A DNA stretch of 64,000 nucleotides, taken from Mucor racemosus (Eukaryota; Mucoromycota; Mucoromycetes; Mucorales; Mucoraceae). Both the position numbers and the translations under genes were made by a program. The notes under the pieces are model-generated. The model did no database searches and was not told the DNA's origin. It saw nothing but the letters and a program-made list of their open reading frames with translations. The stretch is from assembly GCA_027405735.1 (NCBI GenBank), contig JAPEHQ010000001.1, positions 4,154,001-4,218,000 of the forward strand, given 5' to 3'. Positions 20,571-31,709 of this stretch are shown here, in pieces. Numbering within the stretch: position 1 is the first letter of the stretch; every line of letters starts with the position of its first letter.

Positions 20571-22848
20571 GCCACGATTGTAGCAACTGTCCTTTGAAAG
20601 CTGTACTGTTTATCTTTGTTGAAAATGTGTTATAGTTGTATGGGCAAGTGTTGTTTATTTGATACATATGCAATCCTATATTACTATATGTATTTACAGC
20701 TTCAATTTTATTGTCATCTTGCCGCTTTTTGCATATATTATGTGTATTCTGATATTTCTGGAATGTAATTGATTACGGTTGCCTAATGAGCAATGCTATC
20801 ATACCAATATACAATGTAAGAGTAAATTATTACATAACACATACCGATATATGTATATTTGTACAAATATAATTCAGTTAATGTGATGGCTCAATGAATA
20901 AATTGTACGTTTGTTTCGGTGAATTTGCTCAGGAACTAATTACAATCAAAAGAAAAAATGGGGTTTTCCTTCTTTGTTTTTAGGGGTAAAATAAAGTACA
21001 TGGTACTGAACAGAATCAATATTTGATATTTGACAAATGTAAATATATTGTGGCGTCTCTTTTTAATCTTTTTTTACTTTATACATCTTCAATCCAATAA
21101 ACAAAGACACATAACATATTTCTTTAAATGGTAGTATCGTTATTTTTATGCAGGTATTATTTATAACGAAAATTGGCTTTAGAAGACACTAGAAGTTATT
21201 TTTTAGATATTAAGTATGCATTAGTGTACAGCTAAAAAAAATATATACAAACGCATAAAGGCCTCTGTTAATTTCAAAACGAATAAATAAAGGAGGAATA
21301 TCGGTTCGTTTTGTCTATATATTTATTTAGCAAGAGGAAATGTTTGATATTAGTGAAAAAAGAAAAATCAAGGGTAACCAACTAAGCTGCATTATAATAA
21401 TGGGCAATCAATTTTCTTTATTTGGCAAATTTACATCTCCTTGAAAAAGAATTAGAATTTTTTAATCTCTTTCTTGTAACGATGAATCAAAATAAAGGCG
21501 GTATACATTTACTCTTTCTCCCAAGATATAGAAAAAACGTGACAAATCTCAAGGAGAAAGTTAGTATTGTAGAATAGTTATAAGCTCATAAAAAGAGGGG
21601 TTATAAATTAAGACTAGCAAATAACTTGATTTTGAGGAAAAGGCTAATGCTAACGTTTATTTTTAAAGATTTTATATATTGCTTCATTAATTTCTGCATG
21701 ATGTTAAATGCAACAGTAAATTAATAATATGTATTAATAATAATATACTATGCATGCATTTCTTCATATACCGAGCAAACCTTAGCAGATGTATATTTTA
21801 TGCAAAAACGTCATTAGCATTAGAATTAGCATATTAGCAGTTCCCGTAGATAGGAAAGGAGTATCCATACGAACATGATATACACACACAACATATCCAA
21901 GATGACATTTATCTTGTATGTTTGATTTACTAGACACATATGATGTATAAATAGTATGTAGCATACAAGCATACTATCAAATATGGTATAAATCCGAAAT
22001 ATTTCATAACAATAAACGAGATGATATATTTCATTGTTCACATACTTATACTTGAAATAGGTAAATTATGATTTACTATTTAGTCAGTTAAAGATGCAAT
22101 ATTTAAATTGTCACTTTTCCCCTTCTCTGTTATTACTACTAGAGTAATCGAGCCTTCGCTCTTTCTTCTGCTATCCTCGAAAACATTGTGTCTCCTCTCT
22201 TTTTAGCTTTAAGAGGGGGGTACTTTTATATTAATTCCAAGGGCATTTGCTTTTTTTTTTCTTATAGAAAAGAAAAAATATCGTTTTTAAATACTAGAAG
22301 GGGATATATGGTTACAGCGATGCATAATTAAACTATTTTATTTTTTTCTATGAACAATGAATAGTTGAAATAAAGGCATGATTTTTCGTCTGTAATTAGA
22401 AGCATTTAATATAGTAATTTCATACTGAACCAATCTCCAGTGGCAAATTCCAGATCAATGAATATATAAAATATTTTCAAGGAGTCTGTGGGTTAAGATA
22501 ATAAATGACGCTGCCTGCAGAATCTGGTTACTGAAATATAGCACGTTTCAATGTACTTGATTCGCAAGATGGAGATGGTGAACCAGAAATGTCTTCATGT
22601 ATATATTTAGCTTTTCTCTGCTTTGCTACTAGATATTCTTCCTCCTTCTCCACCCCTTATTATTTATTACTCTATTATTCATATTCAACAAGAGCATATG
22701 CTTTTACTCTTTTTATCATATCACAACCTCCTGAAAAATAACATATTTGATTGTGCATATATAAAGCCTTTCATTTTCATATTTTTTTTTTGTCTTTTCA
22801 TCATTTTTCATAAAAAGCATACCTATTTATATATAGACATTCACACCG
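20571..22848. other. Long intergenic stretch, nothing identified
   Basis: About 2.3 kb of AT-rich DNA. Small frames (21782-22041 minus, 22623-22913 plus) have no motif, and their composition is like the surrounding DNA. A pyrimidine-rich stretch near 22610-22690 precedes the secreted-protein gene and may belong to its promoter. No tRNA or inverted repeats of note. Confidence 0.5.
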
Positions 22849-23490
22849 ATGAAATATTTATTTATTGCATATATCATTACATTCTTTTTTGCATTGTCTC
22901 AAGCTGCAAATAGCACGCCTGATGGTAGACGTGGTGTTGCACGTATTATGGATATGAGTGCTTTATCCGAGTATAACAGTGAAAGTAATTCTTTGGACAA
23001 AAGAGATAGAGTTACATGGTTAGTTTGGTTAATAACAATAATTCTTGACAATGAAGATTTAATCAATATATTCATGCAGGTACTCGGGCCAAGATCTTAA
23101 AAATGCTGCTTGTTTTTCTGGTAGAAACAATTTACCTCGTGTAGACGCCAAGATTGGAGATATGATTGGAGCTATGGTAAGAACGTTCAGTATGGTTATT
23201 TTTAATATCAATTTACTCACACAAGTATATTTTAGGCCATGCATGGTTTTGAACAATGTAATAAGTGTATGCAAATTACAAACAATCGTCAAAAGAACAA
23301 AAAGATTATTGTCCAAATCATTGACAAGTGTGCTGCATGTAAGGTTGGAAAAGCTATTGACTTGACTCCAGGTGCTTTCAAGAAGCTTTCTCCCAGCGGA
23401 GATCTTGACGTTGGTGTACTTGACATTAGTTTCAAACCTGTAAAATGTCCTAGTGGTGGTATATTTGATATACTTTCCAAGATATTGTAA
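22849..23490 (+). CDS. Small secreted RlpA/expansin-like double-psi beta-barrel protein (three exons)
   Basis: Exons 22849-23018, 23080-23176 and 23236-23490 join in frame to 173 codons. The first 19 residues are a hydrophobic signal peptide (MKYLFIAYIITFFFALSQA). About 30 residues later comes a LDKR Kex2-type processing site. The mature part has the DPBB pattern: TWYSG near the start, CxxC (EQCNKCMQIT), VQIIDKCAACKVGKAIDLTPGAFKKLSP, and a final VGVLDISFKPVKC. The Asp in IIDKC and the IDLTPGAF segment are typical of RlpA-like and expansin-like folds. Such fungal proteins are secreted, bind or loosen cell-wall polysaccharide, or act in host contact; no enzyme activity can be assigned. The final TGG codon of exon 1 is split by intron 1, which confirms the joint. 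Confidence 0.85.
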
Positions 23491-26210
23491 AATCACCACC
23501 ATAATAAGATGTTTTTTGGATCGTTAATGTGAGCTCATTATCAATTCAATGTTATACTTTTGTATTGTAACATCTATTACCATATTTTGTATGTAATCCA
23601 ACTTTTTTAACATTATTGTAAAATCAAAACTCTATATATACATACATATAAATACATACACATCAATAAAATAAATTATATATAGTAAATTAAATAATCC
23701 TAAATGTATCTGGTCATTAAGATATGTTCGCTTAGAACCTTATAAACTCGATCTGTTTAGTTTTACTCGATTCTGTTGAAACAAAAAATGTAAAGATGCA
23801 TGCCACATATTTGAATATGCTTTTATATAACGAACGCTATATTATCAAACATATACATATGTAAAAACCTTCAAAAAATGGCTGATGTTTTAACCTAGGC
23901 TTCTTTTTTCTTTTTGCAAAGCATCATCTACTAGCTTCGTCAAAGCAAAGCTCTGAAGATGCGGTACTTATACTGATAAATAAATTGCTAGTTAATATAT
24001 ATTCAGCAATGAACAAACCAACGAGTAATCTTGGCGCCCGTTTCCCTACTCAAATTCGTTAATGTTGGATTTGGAGCTTCTAAATTAATAATCAGCCCTT
24101 TCTGATTCTGATGATTTTAGTAAATGCCAATGCCGAGAGATACCAAAATAAATATCAGTTTTTTAAGCTGAAAAAAGGAGATGTTTCTCATTAGTTTCTA
24201 ATATATATAGGGGGTGCTAATTATATCTACTGCATTTTCCTTGAGGAAAGTACTGATTTATCATTGACATTTCCGATTTTTGTGTCTTTAGATGCGAATA
24301 CTTGGCTAATTAAATACTCATGAAGAAAAGTACGGCGTTATTTATAGCTACAGGCTTGAGCTTTTCAGAAGCTTGACTTTTAGATTAAAGTAGTTTTAGT
24401 TTACATTCACATAACATGAAAGTTGTTACAGGTACATGGTTGCATAGCCGATTAAAGTTGATGAAAAAAAGCAATAGAAGCTGTCTGTTTCTCTCCGGAA
24501 TCTGCTCGTTCTTGCATAAAGATTTAGAAAAACAAACTAAAGTAGAGCTTAATTAATAGCCATAAGTCTCGGCTCGCATTAATGCATAAATGTGGTTATT
24601 AGAAATATTGCGAAACCATTAATGCCGTTTAGTTCTAACATGTAGAATAAAAAATTTAAAAGCATGCCTGAGATATCATAGTTAAATTGAATTGTTGTTA
24701 TTCTTATTTATTGAGCCTCACAATTTAGCAAAAAATCTTTAAATACCGAGTACCATTTTTCAACACTTGAAAATTGAAACTTTGTTGTAGTATACCTCTG
24801 CGAAAAACTAAGATATAGGGCTAATTTATGGTGGGGTCTATTAATTATACGACGATCTTCAATATGTTAAGCATCAAATGAATTAGAGTTACTTTTTTTT
24901 TTTTCTTTGCTTTTTTTCGGTATTATACCGTAGATTTTGAAATAACTGTTCATCAACTGCAGCAATTTTTGCGCCCAAATTATAGGGCTATATTATATTT
25001 ATCTATAGCAGTTGAGTTTTCTAAAATATCTCATTTTTTGATGGAGAAAAGAAAAAAAAGGTATAAAATAATTGATGGTCAATTCATCCAGACATTTTTC
25101 ATGAGCATCCATGGGCCCTTTTTTTCGGACCCCAAAAAAAATTGCATAAAATTTTAATTTTCTCCACGAAAAATATAGTTACAGTTGCGAGCAATATCTT
25201 TATCTGTAAATATTTTTGTGGTCAATCATTTAAATTATTTAGACTCTTAAAATGTATTTCAAAATTTAGCGAAAAAACTGAAAACCCTCAAAAATTGCAC
25301 ATCAATTTTATAGAAAATATTGTGTGAAAAGTTATTTTGAAAACTATACTATTCGACGTGAAACTTAAATTTGTACATAAAACATTTCATATACTAACCC
25401 GATTAGCTATACATTTTTCTGTGTATTCAAGTATTCAAATTTTTTTGTCGATTTTTTTCAGATTTGCCACCAGTTATCATTTCAAACTCCGTCGTACGCA
25501 AATTTTGCATGCATATTATTTCGAGATTTTAATCCAAGGACCCTGCAAAAGGATGCCTCCCAAATTTGCTAGAGGCTTTAATAAAAGACGAGTAAAATCG
25601 CACAAAGTAAGCCTTGAATGATACATAAAAGAAGGCTTATGACATGGTACAAATTGATATTTAACCTTATCAAGGTAGTCAGCCTCAAAAACTGAACACC
25701 AAATATCGGAATATCTGAAACTGATAATTAAGAATCAACCCAGAACTACTTTTTTCGTGTACTACTCTAGAAACAGTTTCGTTTATTATAATATAGCTAT
25801 AATTTTTTTGAATTTGTAAAAAGCTTTGAAATAAAGCATTCTGAGATAATAGTAAATGAAAGCTTAACCTTGGCGTACATGATGCTATGCTAAATGCAAA
25901 TGTACGTCATGGATATTAAGGAATTGGGTTGTTCGGGAACAAATGGCGGACCTTGTTGGTAGGGGTGGATGCCAAATATCATGGTTTTGGTTCGTTCGTT
26001 CAGGGTTCTTCATCACGGGTCCTATTATGTAAATGCAATCAAATTTTTTCATTGGTTCATAAGTATTTTATTTCTTGAAATGTTATAAAAAATGAAGGAA
26101 AGGGGGATGAGATAAGTGTATATATGAGAAAAAAAGAGATTGTCTCTCTTTATTATGTAAAAAAAAAGGAGGAGGTGTTTTCTATCTATAAATATGTTGT
26201 ATGTATGAAA
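23491..26210. other. Long intergenic stretch with one repeat-like segment
   Basis: No convincing gene. Near 24765-24830 the sequence resembles the distal end of repeat copy B (35025-35075), so 24765-25620 may be a related old repeat. At its right side is an 18-codon exon-like frame starting MPPKFARGFNKRR (25553-25606), directly followed by a GTAAGC donor. No downstream exon was found. Confidence 0.45.
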
Positions 26211-26768
26211 TTAAATAATGCGTTGGCGCATAAAGACATGCACATGAGGCAATTTGCGAACACTTTGGATTTCTGGTGGATTTACAAAATAAACCCATTG
26301 ATAAGACTTGCTACCATAATTTGATTCCAGAATATCTTCAATGTAATCTCGAGAAAGAGGGATTTGAGACCAAAGTAAAATGTGCTCGATACCTTTTTCT
26401 ACAGAATAAGGAAAGTCATTTGCAAGTATGATGACTGGCGGGCGGCTTTTATCCTCGATAGGCTTGAAGTGTAATTTTGTAGAGAGAAGATAGTTTTCAA
26501 TGGAGCCATAAGTGTTCAATGTATCCTTCATCCACTGATTGTAAACAGTTTGAACCTGCTTGTTGCGATGAATAGATTTAATTTGATTTGTAGCTGCAAT
26601 GTAATTTCTTATTAATATGCAATGCAAATGTATATCATATTGCTACAATTACAACTTACAAACAAAATGATAAACCTCATCCCAAGTGAATACTTGATCC
26701 TCATCCTTTTTTAAAGGGGAAACCAAGCTAGTGGATGTAGGAGCAGCAAGAATAACGTTTGGTGGCAT
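26211..26768 (-). CDS. DUF3605 family protein (two exons)
   Basis: Exons 26768-26660 and 26593-26211 join in frame to 163 codons, across a 66-bp intron with GTAAGT donor and TTGCAG acceptor. Recognisable family features are TWDEVY near residue 30, VIILANDFPYSVEKGIEHILLWSQIPLS in the middle (the N-D-W/F-P-Y ... G-I-x-H-x-x-x-W-x-K/Q core), and the end PPEIQSVRKLPHVHVFMR, matching the conserved N-P-P-x-x-x-S-I/V-x-x-x-x-H-x-H-V/F block. Fungal members include the GlcNAc-induced protein Nig1; the biochemical role is unknown. The protein is small, has no signal peptide or membrane segment, and is probably cytosolic. The divergent promoter region between 26769 and 27096 is shared with the RBR gene. 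Confidence 0.75.
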
Positions 26769-27096
26769 ATTTTAATATAATAGAAAAAGGGTCCCTTTTT
26801 TTTAATAGTTGTGTATATACAGAAACAAAAAAGAAGAAAATCTAGATAAACAGGAAAAATAAGGGTCCATTTTATAGCTAAATTTTGATCATTCATTTGA
26901 TTTGTTCTAGTGGATCAAAAATTTAGCATCAAACGTCATTGGAGTGCAGTTTACAGAAGTTTAGGCGGAACCTGTGCTGCAACAAACCAATATAAACCCT
27001 GCTTTGGTTTACCAAATTAGAAAGTAAGATAAAAATATTACAAATATTACTTTTTTTCTTTTCTCATATACTTTCACACACAAACAAGGAAAATTA
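26769..27096. promoter_or_regulatory. Divergent intergenic promoter region
   Basis: 328 bp separate the divergent starts of the DUF3605 and RBR genes, so both promoters should lie here. A pyrimidine-rich stretch (27050-27085) directly precedes the RBR start. No specific site is recognised. Confidence 0.5.
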
Positions 27097-29178
27097 ATGG
27101 CTTCAAGGAAAGCAATACCACATTATCACAAAAAGAGTTTACAAGATGAATATATACAGCAACTATTAGTATTATTTCCAAGAGGAGGTAATGAATTATT
27201 CACCGCCTTGCCAAACTGGAAAGTTTACAATTGTTACATTAGATCCAGATTATTTTCGAAACTGTCTCGAATATTACAAAGAAAACCCTGTAGAAAGAAT
27301 CACTGAAAAGATCCTAGTTGATTTAGGCGGACAGTACCCGCAAATACCAACACCACAACAACTTCATGACAATAGACTCAATGCCTGTTTACGAATACTT
27401 GCGCTCGAGATATTTCCAGATTGCGATATCGGTTTTTTAAGGGATCAAGTACTGCGATGTCATTTTGCCCATATTGAGACGGTAGTAGATATACTACTAA
27501 CACTGGGTAATAAATGGCCAGAGAGATTGAATTATGGTAAAATGGATCCATCGGAAGGAATTCGAAGCGAAAGATATAAACGACAGGCACAATTACAATT
27601 GATGAAAGACTACCCACAGGTAAAACAATAGAAATCAACATGTGATACAACTGTTTGAAATAACATTTAAAAAAAAGGTCTGGAAATCATCAATTCGAGC
27701 TGTACTAGCAGAAAATAATTGGGATTATATTCACAGTTTCGACCAGCTAAAAGAAATGGGATCAGGTGGATTTTGGAATACATTACGAAACTTTTTTATG
27801 CACTGGTCAGCAGCAAGCAATGTGTCTGCACATGGACAGATTTCAGATTATCATTTATTGGAACAGTTAAATCAACTAAATCGTCGTGCAACTGATTCTC
27901 AAATTCAAGATGATAGAAATTTAGCCCAAAAGATAAATATGATAGAATACACAGACAATCAACAGCTGATGACCTGTGATTGCTGTTATGGTGATCACAC
28001 TTTTGAGCAACTGTCTTTTTGTACAGAAGGAAATCACGCATTTTGTCATGACTGTATCAATCATTACATGTCAGAAGGATTATTTGGTCAAGGTACATTA
28101 AGAGGACAATCACGCATTCAATGTATATCCTCTACGGATGAGTGTCAAGGTTGTTTATCTACACAAATGTTACAACATGTTGTAACAGAAGATGTATGGA
28201 AAGCGTATGAAAATTCATTACTAGAAGATTGTTGTCATCATAATGAACAACGTATTCAATGCTGTGCTTGCTCTTATTTTGAATTGGATGAATCAACAAA
28301 ACCCTTGCAATCAACATTAGTGTATGCAAACAGTGCAATTCAATATATTGCTCGATGGATCATGGTAGTTGAAATATTGGCCTTTAGTTTTGTACTGTAC
28401 AAACAGGATAACCATTTTTTAATTTTTATTACTTTATTACTATTATTACTATCCATTCAATGGGTTTCCTTTCATCAGTGGGATATGAAGAACGATTTGG
28501 AAATTGCGTACGCTAGAGTAGCTAGATCTAGAAGAGGTGTCTCTTTTAAATGTCAAAATCCAACTTGTAAAACGATTACTTGTTTAGATTGTCATCGTCC
28601 TATGCGTGGACCGCATAAATGTTGGGAGAAAGAAACAGACGGATTAAGACTTTATGTAGAAAAAGCCATGGCAGATGCAGTAAAACGAACAGTACGTAGT
28701 TTTTCACGATCAAAATACATCAATTTAATAGTTATTTTTAGTGCCCCAATTGCTCTCTATCATTTCAGAAATCAGATGGTTGCAATAAGATTGTATGCAG
28801 ATGTGGTTATACAATGTGTTATGTTTGTCGAAAAGATATTGGCAAAGGTATGTCTGTCTGTGTTTATTAATTATATTTTAATTACTAATCTTCAAAGCAG
28901 AATCCTATTCTCATTTTTGTCAACATTTTCGTGATAGACCAGGTACAAAATGCACTCAATGTAACAAATGTGATTTATATAAAACGGATCCAGAAGACGA
29001 ACTAGTCCAACGTGCATCAATAAGAGCAAAAAATCAATATCTTCAAGCACATCCTCAATTTTTAAATCAAACAAATCAAATTCGAATTGGACCAAAGAGC
29101 ACAATTGATAAAATGGAAGAATACAAGCAAGCGTGTATATTATGGTGTTTAGAAAGAGGAATTGATTTTATAGTGTAA
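27097..29178 (+). CDS. RBR (RING-IBR-RING) E3 ubiquitin ligase, RNF216-like, with membrane segments (five exons)
   Basis: Exons 27097-27187, 27243-27619, 27678-28691, 28742-28847 and 28901-29178 join in frame to 621 codons. RING1 spans about residues 256-305 ([17 protein letters not shown] ... [11 protein letters not shown]) and continues with [12 protein letters not shown], as in the RNF216/Triad3 group. The IBR is split: CCAC near 351-354 and [20 protein letters not shown] near 446-465. Between the halves lie two hydrophobic segments (about 381-397 and 401-421), predicted to span a membrane. RING2 starts CPNC (495-498) and has [20 protein letters not shown]; Cys508 aligns with the catalytic, ubiquitin-accepting cysteine. 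RBR ligases pass ubiquitin from E2 to this Cys and then to substrate. The fourth intron hides the CPNC motif in a read-through frame, so the zinc ligands confirm the splice. Confidence 0.87.
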
Positions 29179-29198
29179 AATGGAAGAACCTTATGATA

Positions 29199-29232
29199 CC
29201 CTCTCTCCCTCTCTCCCTCTCTCCCTCTCTCT
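29199..29232. repeat. CTCTCCCT microsatellite
   Basis: Four tandem 8-bp CTCTCCCT-type units, 20 bp after the RBR stop codon, probably in its 3' UTR. Confidence 0.9.
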
Positions 29233-29366
29233 TTCAAAGCCTTGATTACCCGGATAGAATTCCAAATGATACTCTATACATTATCAAAGAACCCCGTTTC
29301 AATTAATTATAATAAAACCGGGAAAGTCTGATGAACTTTTACCCCTTATTCTTTATTTATCAAAAA

Positions 29367-29811
29367 ATGCCTTTAATGATAAAGCAAAATTCAATACAAT
29401 CTGAAACTACTACAGTTGTACGAATGTAATATATTGTAAGTTGTTCCCTCATATTACTTTGTGTTACAGCGTTTTGAAACTAAGGAGAGCTAAAGTTTAG
29501 ACACTGCAAGTTACCCTGTTTTGACACTTTGTGGTCATTTATTTTGGTAAAACGAGCATTTGTTTGTTATTATGATCTAATATCAGCATGGTATTATATC
29601 ATCACAAAGTTGGAAATGCTTAGTTGTGTGGGTTAAAACATGTAATTTAGAAAAACAAGAAACAGCATGTCCAATTTGTTTCAAGAGATGTGATGAAAAG
29701 AATGATATTATACTCATTTATGGAAGAGTTGAAGAGAAAGAAGGGATAGATATACCAAAAATACCTATGGAACATAGATCAGAAGCTGTTACATACGCAA
29801 TGCAATCATAA
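29367..29811 (+). pseudogene. Decayed RNF5/RNF185-like RING finger gene
   Basis: Three exon-like pieces (to 29435, 29496-29546, 29610-29811) splice to [32 protein letters not shown] ... ACPICFKRC ... DIILIYGRV. This is the order of the RNF5/RNF185/RMA1 ER-anchored E3 ligases (CNICLD...[14 protein letters not shown]...CPVC...VIPLYGRG). GTAAGT and GTAAAA donors and AG acceptors are in place. Three signs point to decay. The second zinc ligand (ICL) reads Phe. The N-terminal frame starting at 29367 (MPLMIKQNS...) must shift by one base before YECN. The C-terminal membrane anchors are missing, as a stop follows about 30 residues after YGRV. It could instead be a real, divergent gene with an intron I missed. 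Confidence 0.55.
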
Positions 29812-30531
29812 ACTGGTGACAGAGGGTACGACACTATGGAAGGTTTTAGCTTATTTAATAGGCATATCATTGTGCATACAATTAGTCAAATTTTATCTAG
29901 TCTAACAATTGATGAAAATGCTATAATAGTAGAAACTGGTCAAACTAGGATCTTGTCACGCTCAACGTCAATGCTTATTTGTCGCTATTCTATTCTATTC
30001 TATTAAGAGAGAAATAGCGAAATAATACAGAATATCGCATCATAATAATACAATAAAGTTTCGTCATTGGATGATAAATTTCCCAGGTTTATTTCCTTTA
30101 TTGCAATGCTAATTATTTCATTGGCAACGTGTAGCATAAATCGCTTCCCTTGTATTTTCAATTGGAATCATTTAATTATGGAATTATCGTATCTTATCAA
30201 GAAAAAAATGCTCCTATCATCCCAAGCACAGGTTATCGTAAACGCTGTGTTATGCAAGATAATATTCACACGATGGTCAGTGGAAAAAATAAAGAGGGTG
30301 GGTAGTTTAAATTTCCTTTTTGAGTGATTTCTCGCAATAAGAAACGGGAATGTCGCCATAAAATGGCGCAATCCAGTTTGAGCATGATATGAACATTCCA
30401 TTTTTTATCAGCACTTCAGGCACAAAAAGAGAACGAGATTTTCTTTTTTGTGTTTTTCTTTCTTTTTCCTTTTCTTTTCCTTCGGTTTAATTAAACATAT
30501 ATATAATATAATATATATATATATATATACA
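29812..30531. other. Upstream region of the bZIP gene
   Basis: 720 bp without a convincing frame. A CT-rich tract (30438-30483) and an AT-alternating tract (30496-30529) lie immediately before the bZIP start and are probably core promoter or 5' leader. A small TTCTA repeat near 29985-30004 is flanked by CGCTATT/AATAGCG. Confidence 0.5.
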
Positions 30532-30885
30532 ATGGCAAACGCATCAAATCCTTCCAATGTTTTACCACCAATCACCATGTTCACTTCTAGATCAAATAAT
30601 AATCAGACATTCATGCCAGCTTCTCCACCTTCATCTGGCTATGATAAGCAATTAAAATCATTAACAATTTTACCAAAACCACATCATGGAGATTTTTTTA
30701 ATAGAGAAAGACAGCCAGAATTATTGTCTCCACCTCCTTCTTCTTCGTCGTCGTCGTATTATCAAAATAAATCCTCTACTACTTCATCGTCTTCATCTTC
30801 ATCCTCTTATACCCATACAACTAACAATAATACCACAACAACACCAGATCAAAATACATTATGGGCATTATTTAATCAATTTCAA

Positions 30886-30926
<41 letters not shown>

Positions 30927-31709
30927 ACTACAAAAGAAGCCGGATACTTATAGATACGCAACAAAAGAAACAGATCCAAATCGTAGAGCATCAGATCCAA
31001 TTTCATCAAATAGCACGCCAGATACAGCATCAGACCGAGTCTTATCATCTGAAGAAGTATTAGCAGAAAAAAGGAGAAGAAATGCAGGAGCTAGTGCAAG
31101 ATTCCGCGATCGTCGTAAGCAACGAGAACGAGAACTTCAAGATAAATGTCATGATTTGGAACAACAATCAAAGGAATTTGAGAATGCATTAAGACGTATT
31201 GATCCCGATCATCCATTATTATCAAAGCAACTACGTCCTTCAACAACGTCTGAATATGATCCTCATCGATCCATGACATCATTTTCTCCACCTCCTTCTT
31301 CTACTGTTACAAATGCTGCTGCTGCTGCTGCCACTAGTGGCTATTCGTCAGATCAAAATACACTATTTGATCGTGTTGGACAATTAGAGCACTTAATGAC
31401 TCGATTCAGACAAGAAAAAGAAACTGATGTTCAGAAATTAGATGAACTTGAAAAGGAGGTAAGAATTTATCATTCATTACAATATGAAACATTGCATTAA
31501 CATGTCTACTCTTGTAGAATAAATATCTACGATCTCTATTAGTTCCAGTTAGCTTACCATCTGTATCAAGAAGAGATAGTGCTACAGATAGTGATAGCTC
31601 TCTATCTAGTACTACTTCTGCTGGTAAACGTAAACAACATTCCCATCAAGACCAACATCATAAACGTATCCATTTATCTTCATCATCTCATCATTCCGAG
31701 GATAAATAA
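30532..31709 (+). CDS. bZIP transcription factor, Cys3/Met4/Zip1-like (two exons)
   Basis: Exons 30532-31458 and 31518-31709 join in frame to 372 codons. The N-terminal half is Ser-, Asn- and Thr-rich with a 17-residue polyglutamine run near residues 118-135. The basic region reads AEKRRRNAGASARFRDRRKQRERELQ. The N-x3-S-x-A-x-R-F-R arrangement and flanking Lys/Arg clusters resemble the fungal Cys3/Met4/Zip1 class, which controls sulphur metabolism or metal stress. A short leucine zipper follows (ELQ, DLE, NAL), and a second amphipathic helix with heptad Leu is near the intron (LEHLMTRF...LDELEKE). The start MANAS is chosen because the frame upstream runs through the pyrimidine and AT tracts, which look like leader DNA. 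The target pathway is inferred from the basic region only. Confidence 0.82.

Noticed and set aside
23059..23502. 147-codon minus-strand frame
   Set aside because: Antisense shadow of the secreted DPBB gene, crossing its introns.
30686..31063. 125-codon frame with poly-Ser/Asn
   Set aside because: Shifted frame of the bZIP gene's polyglutamine and Ser-rich region.
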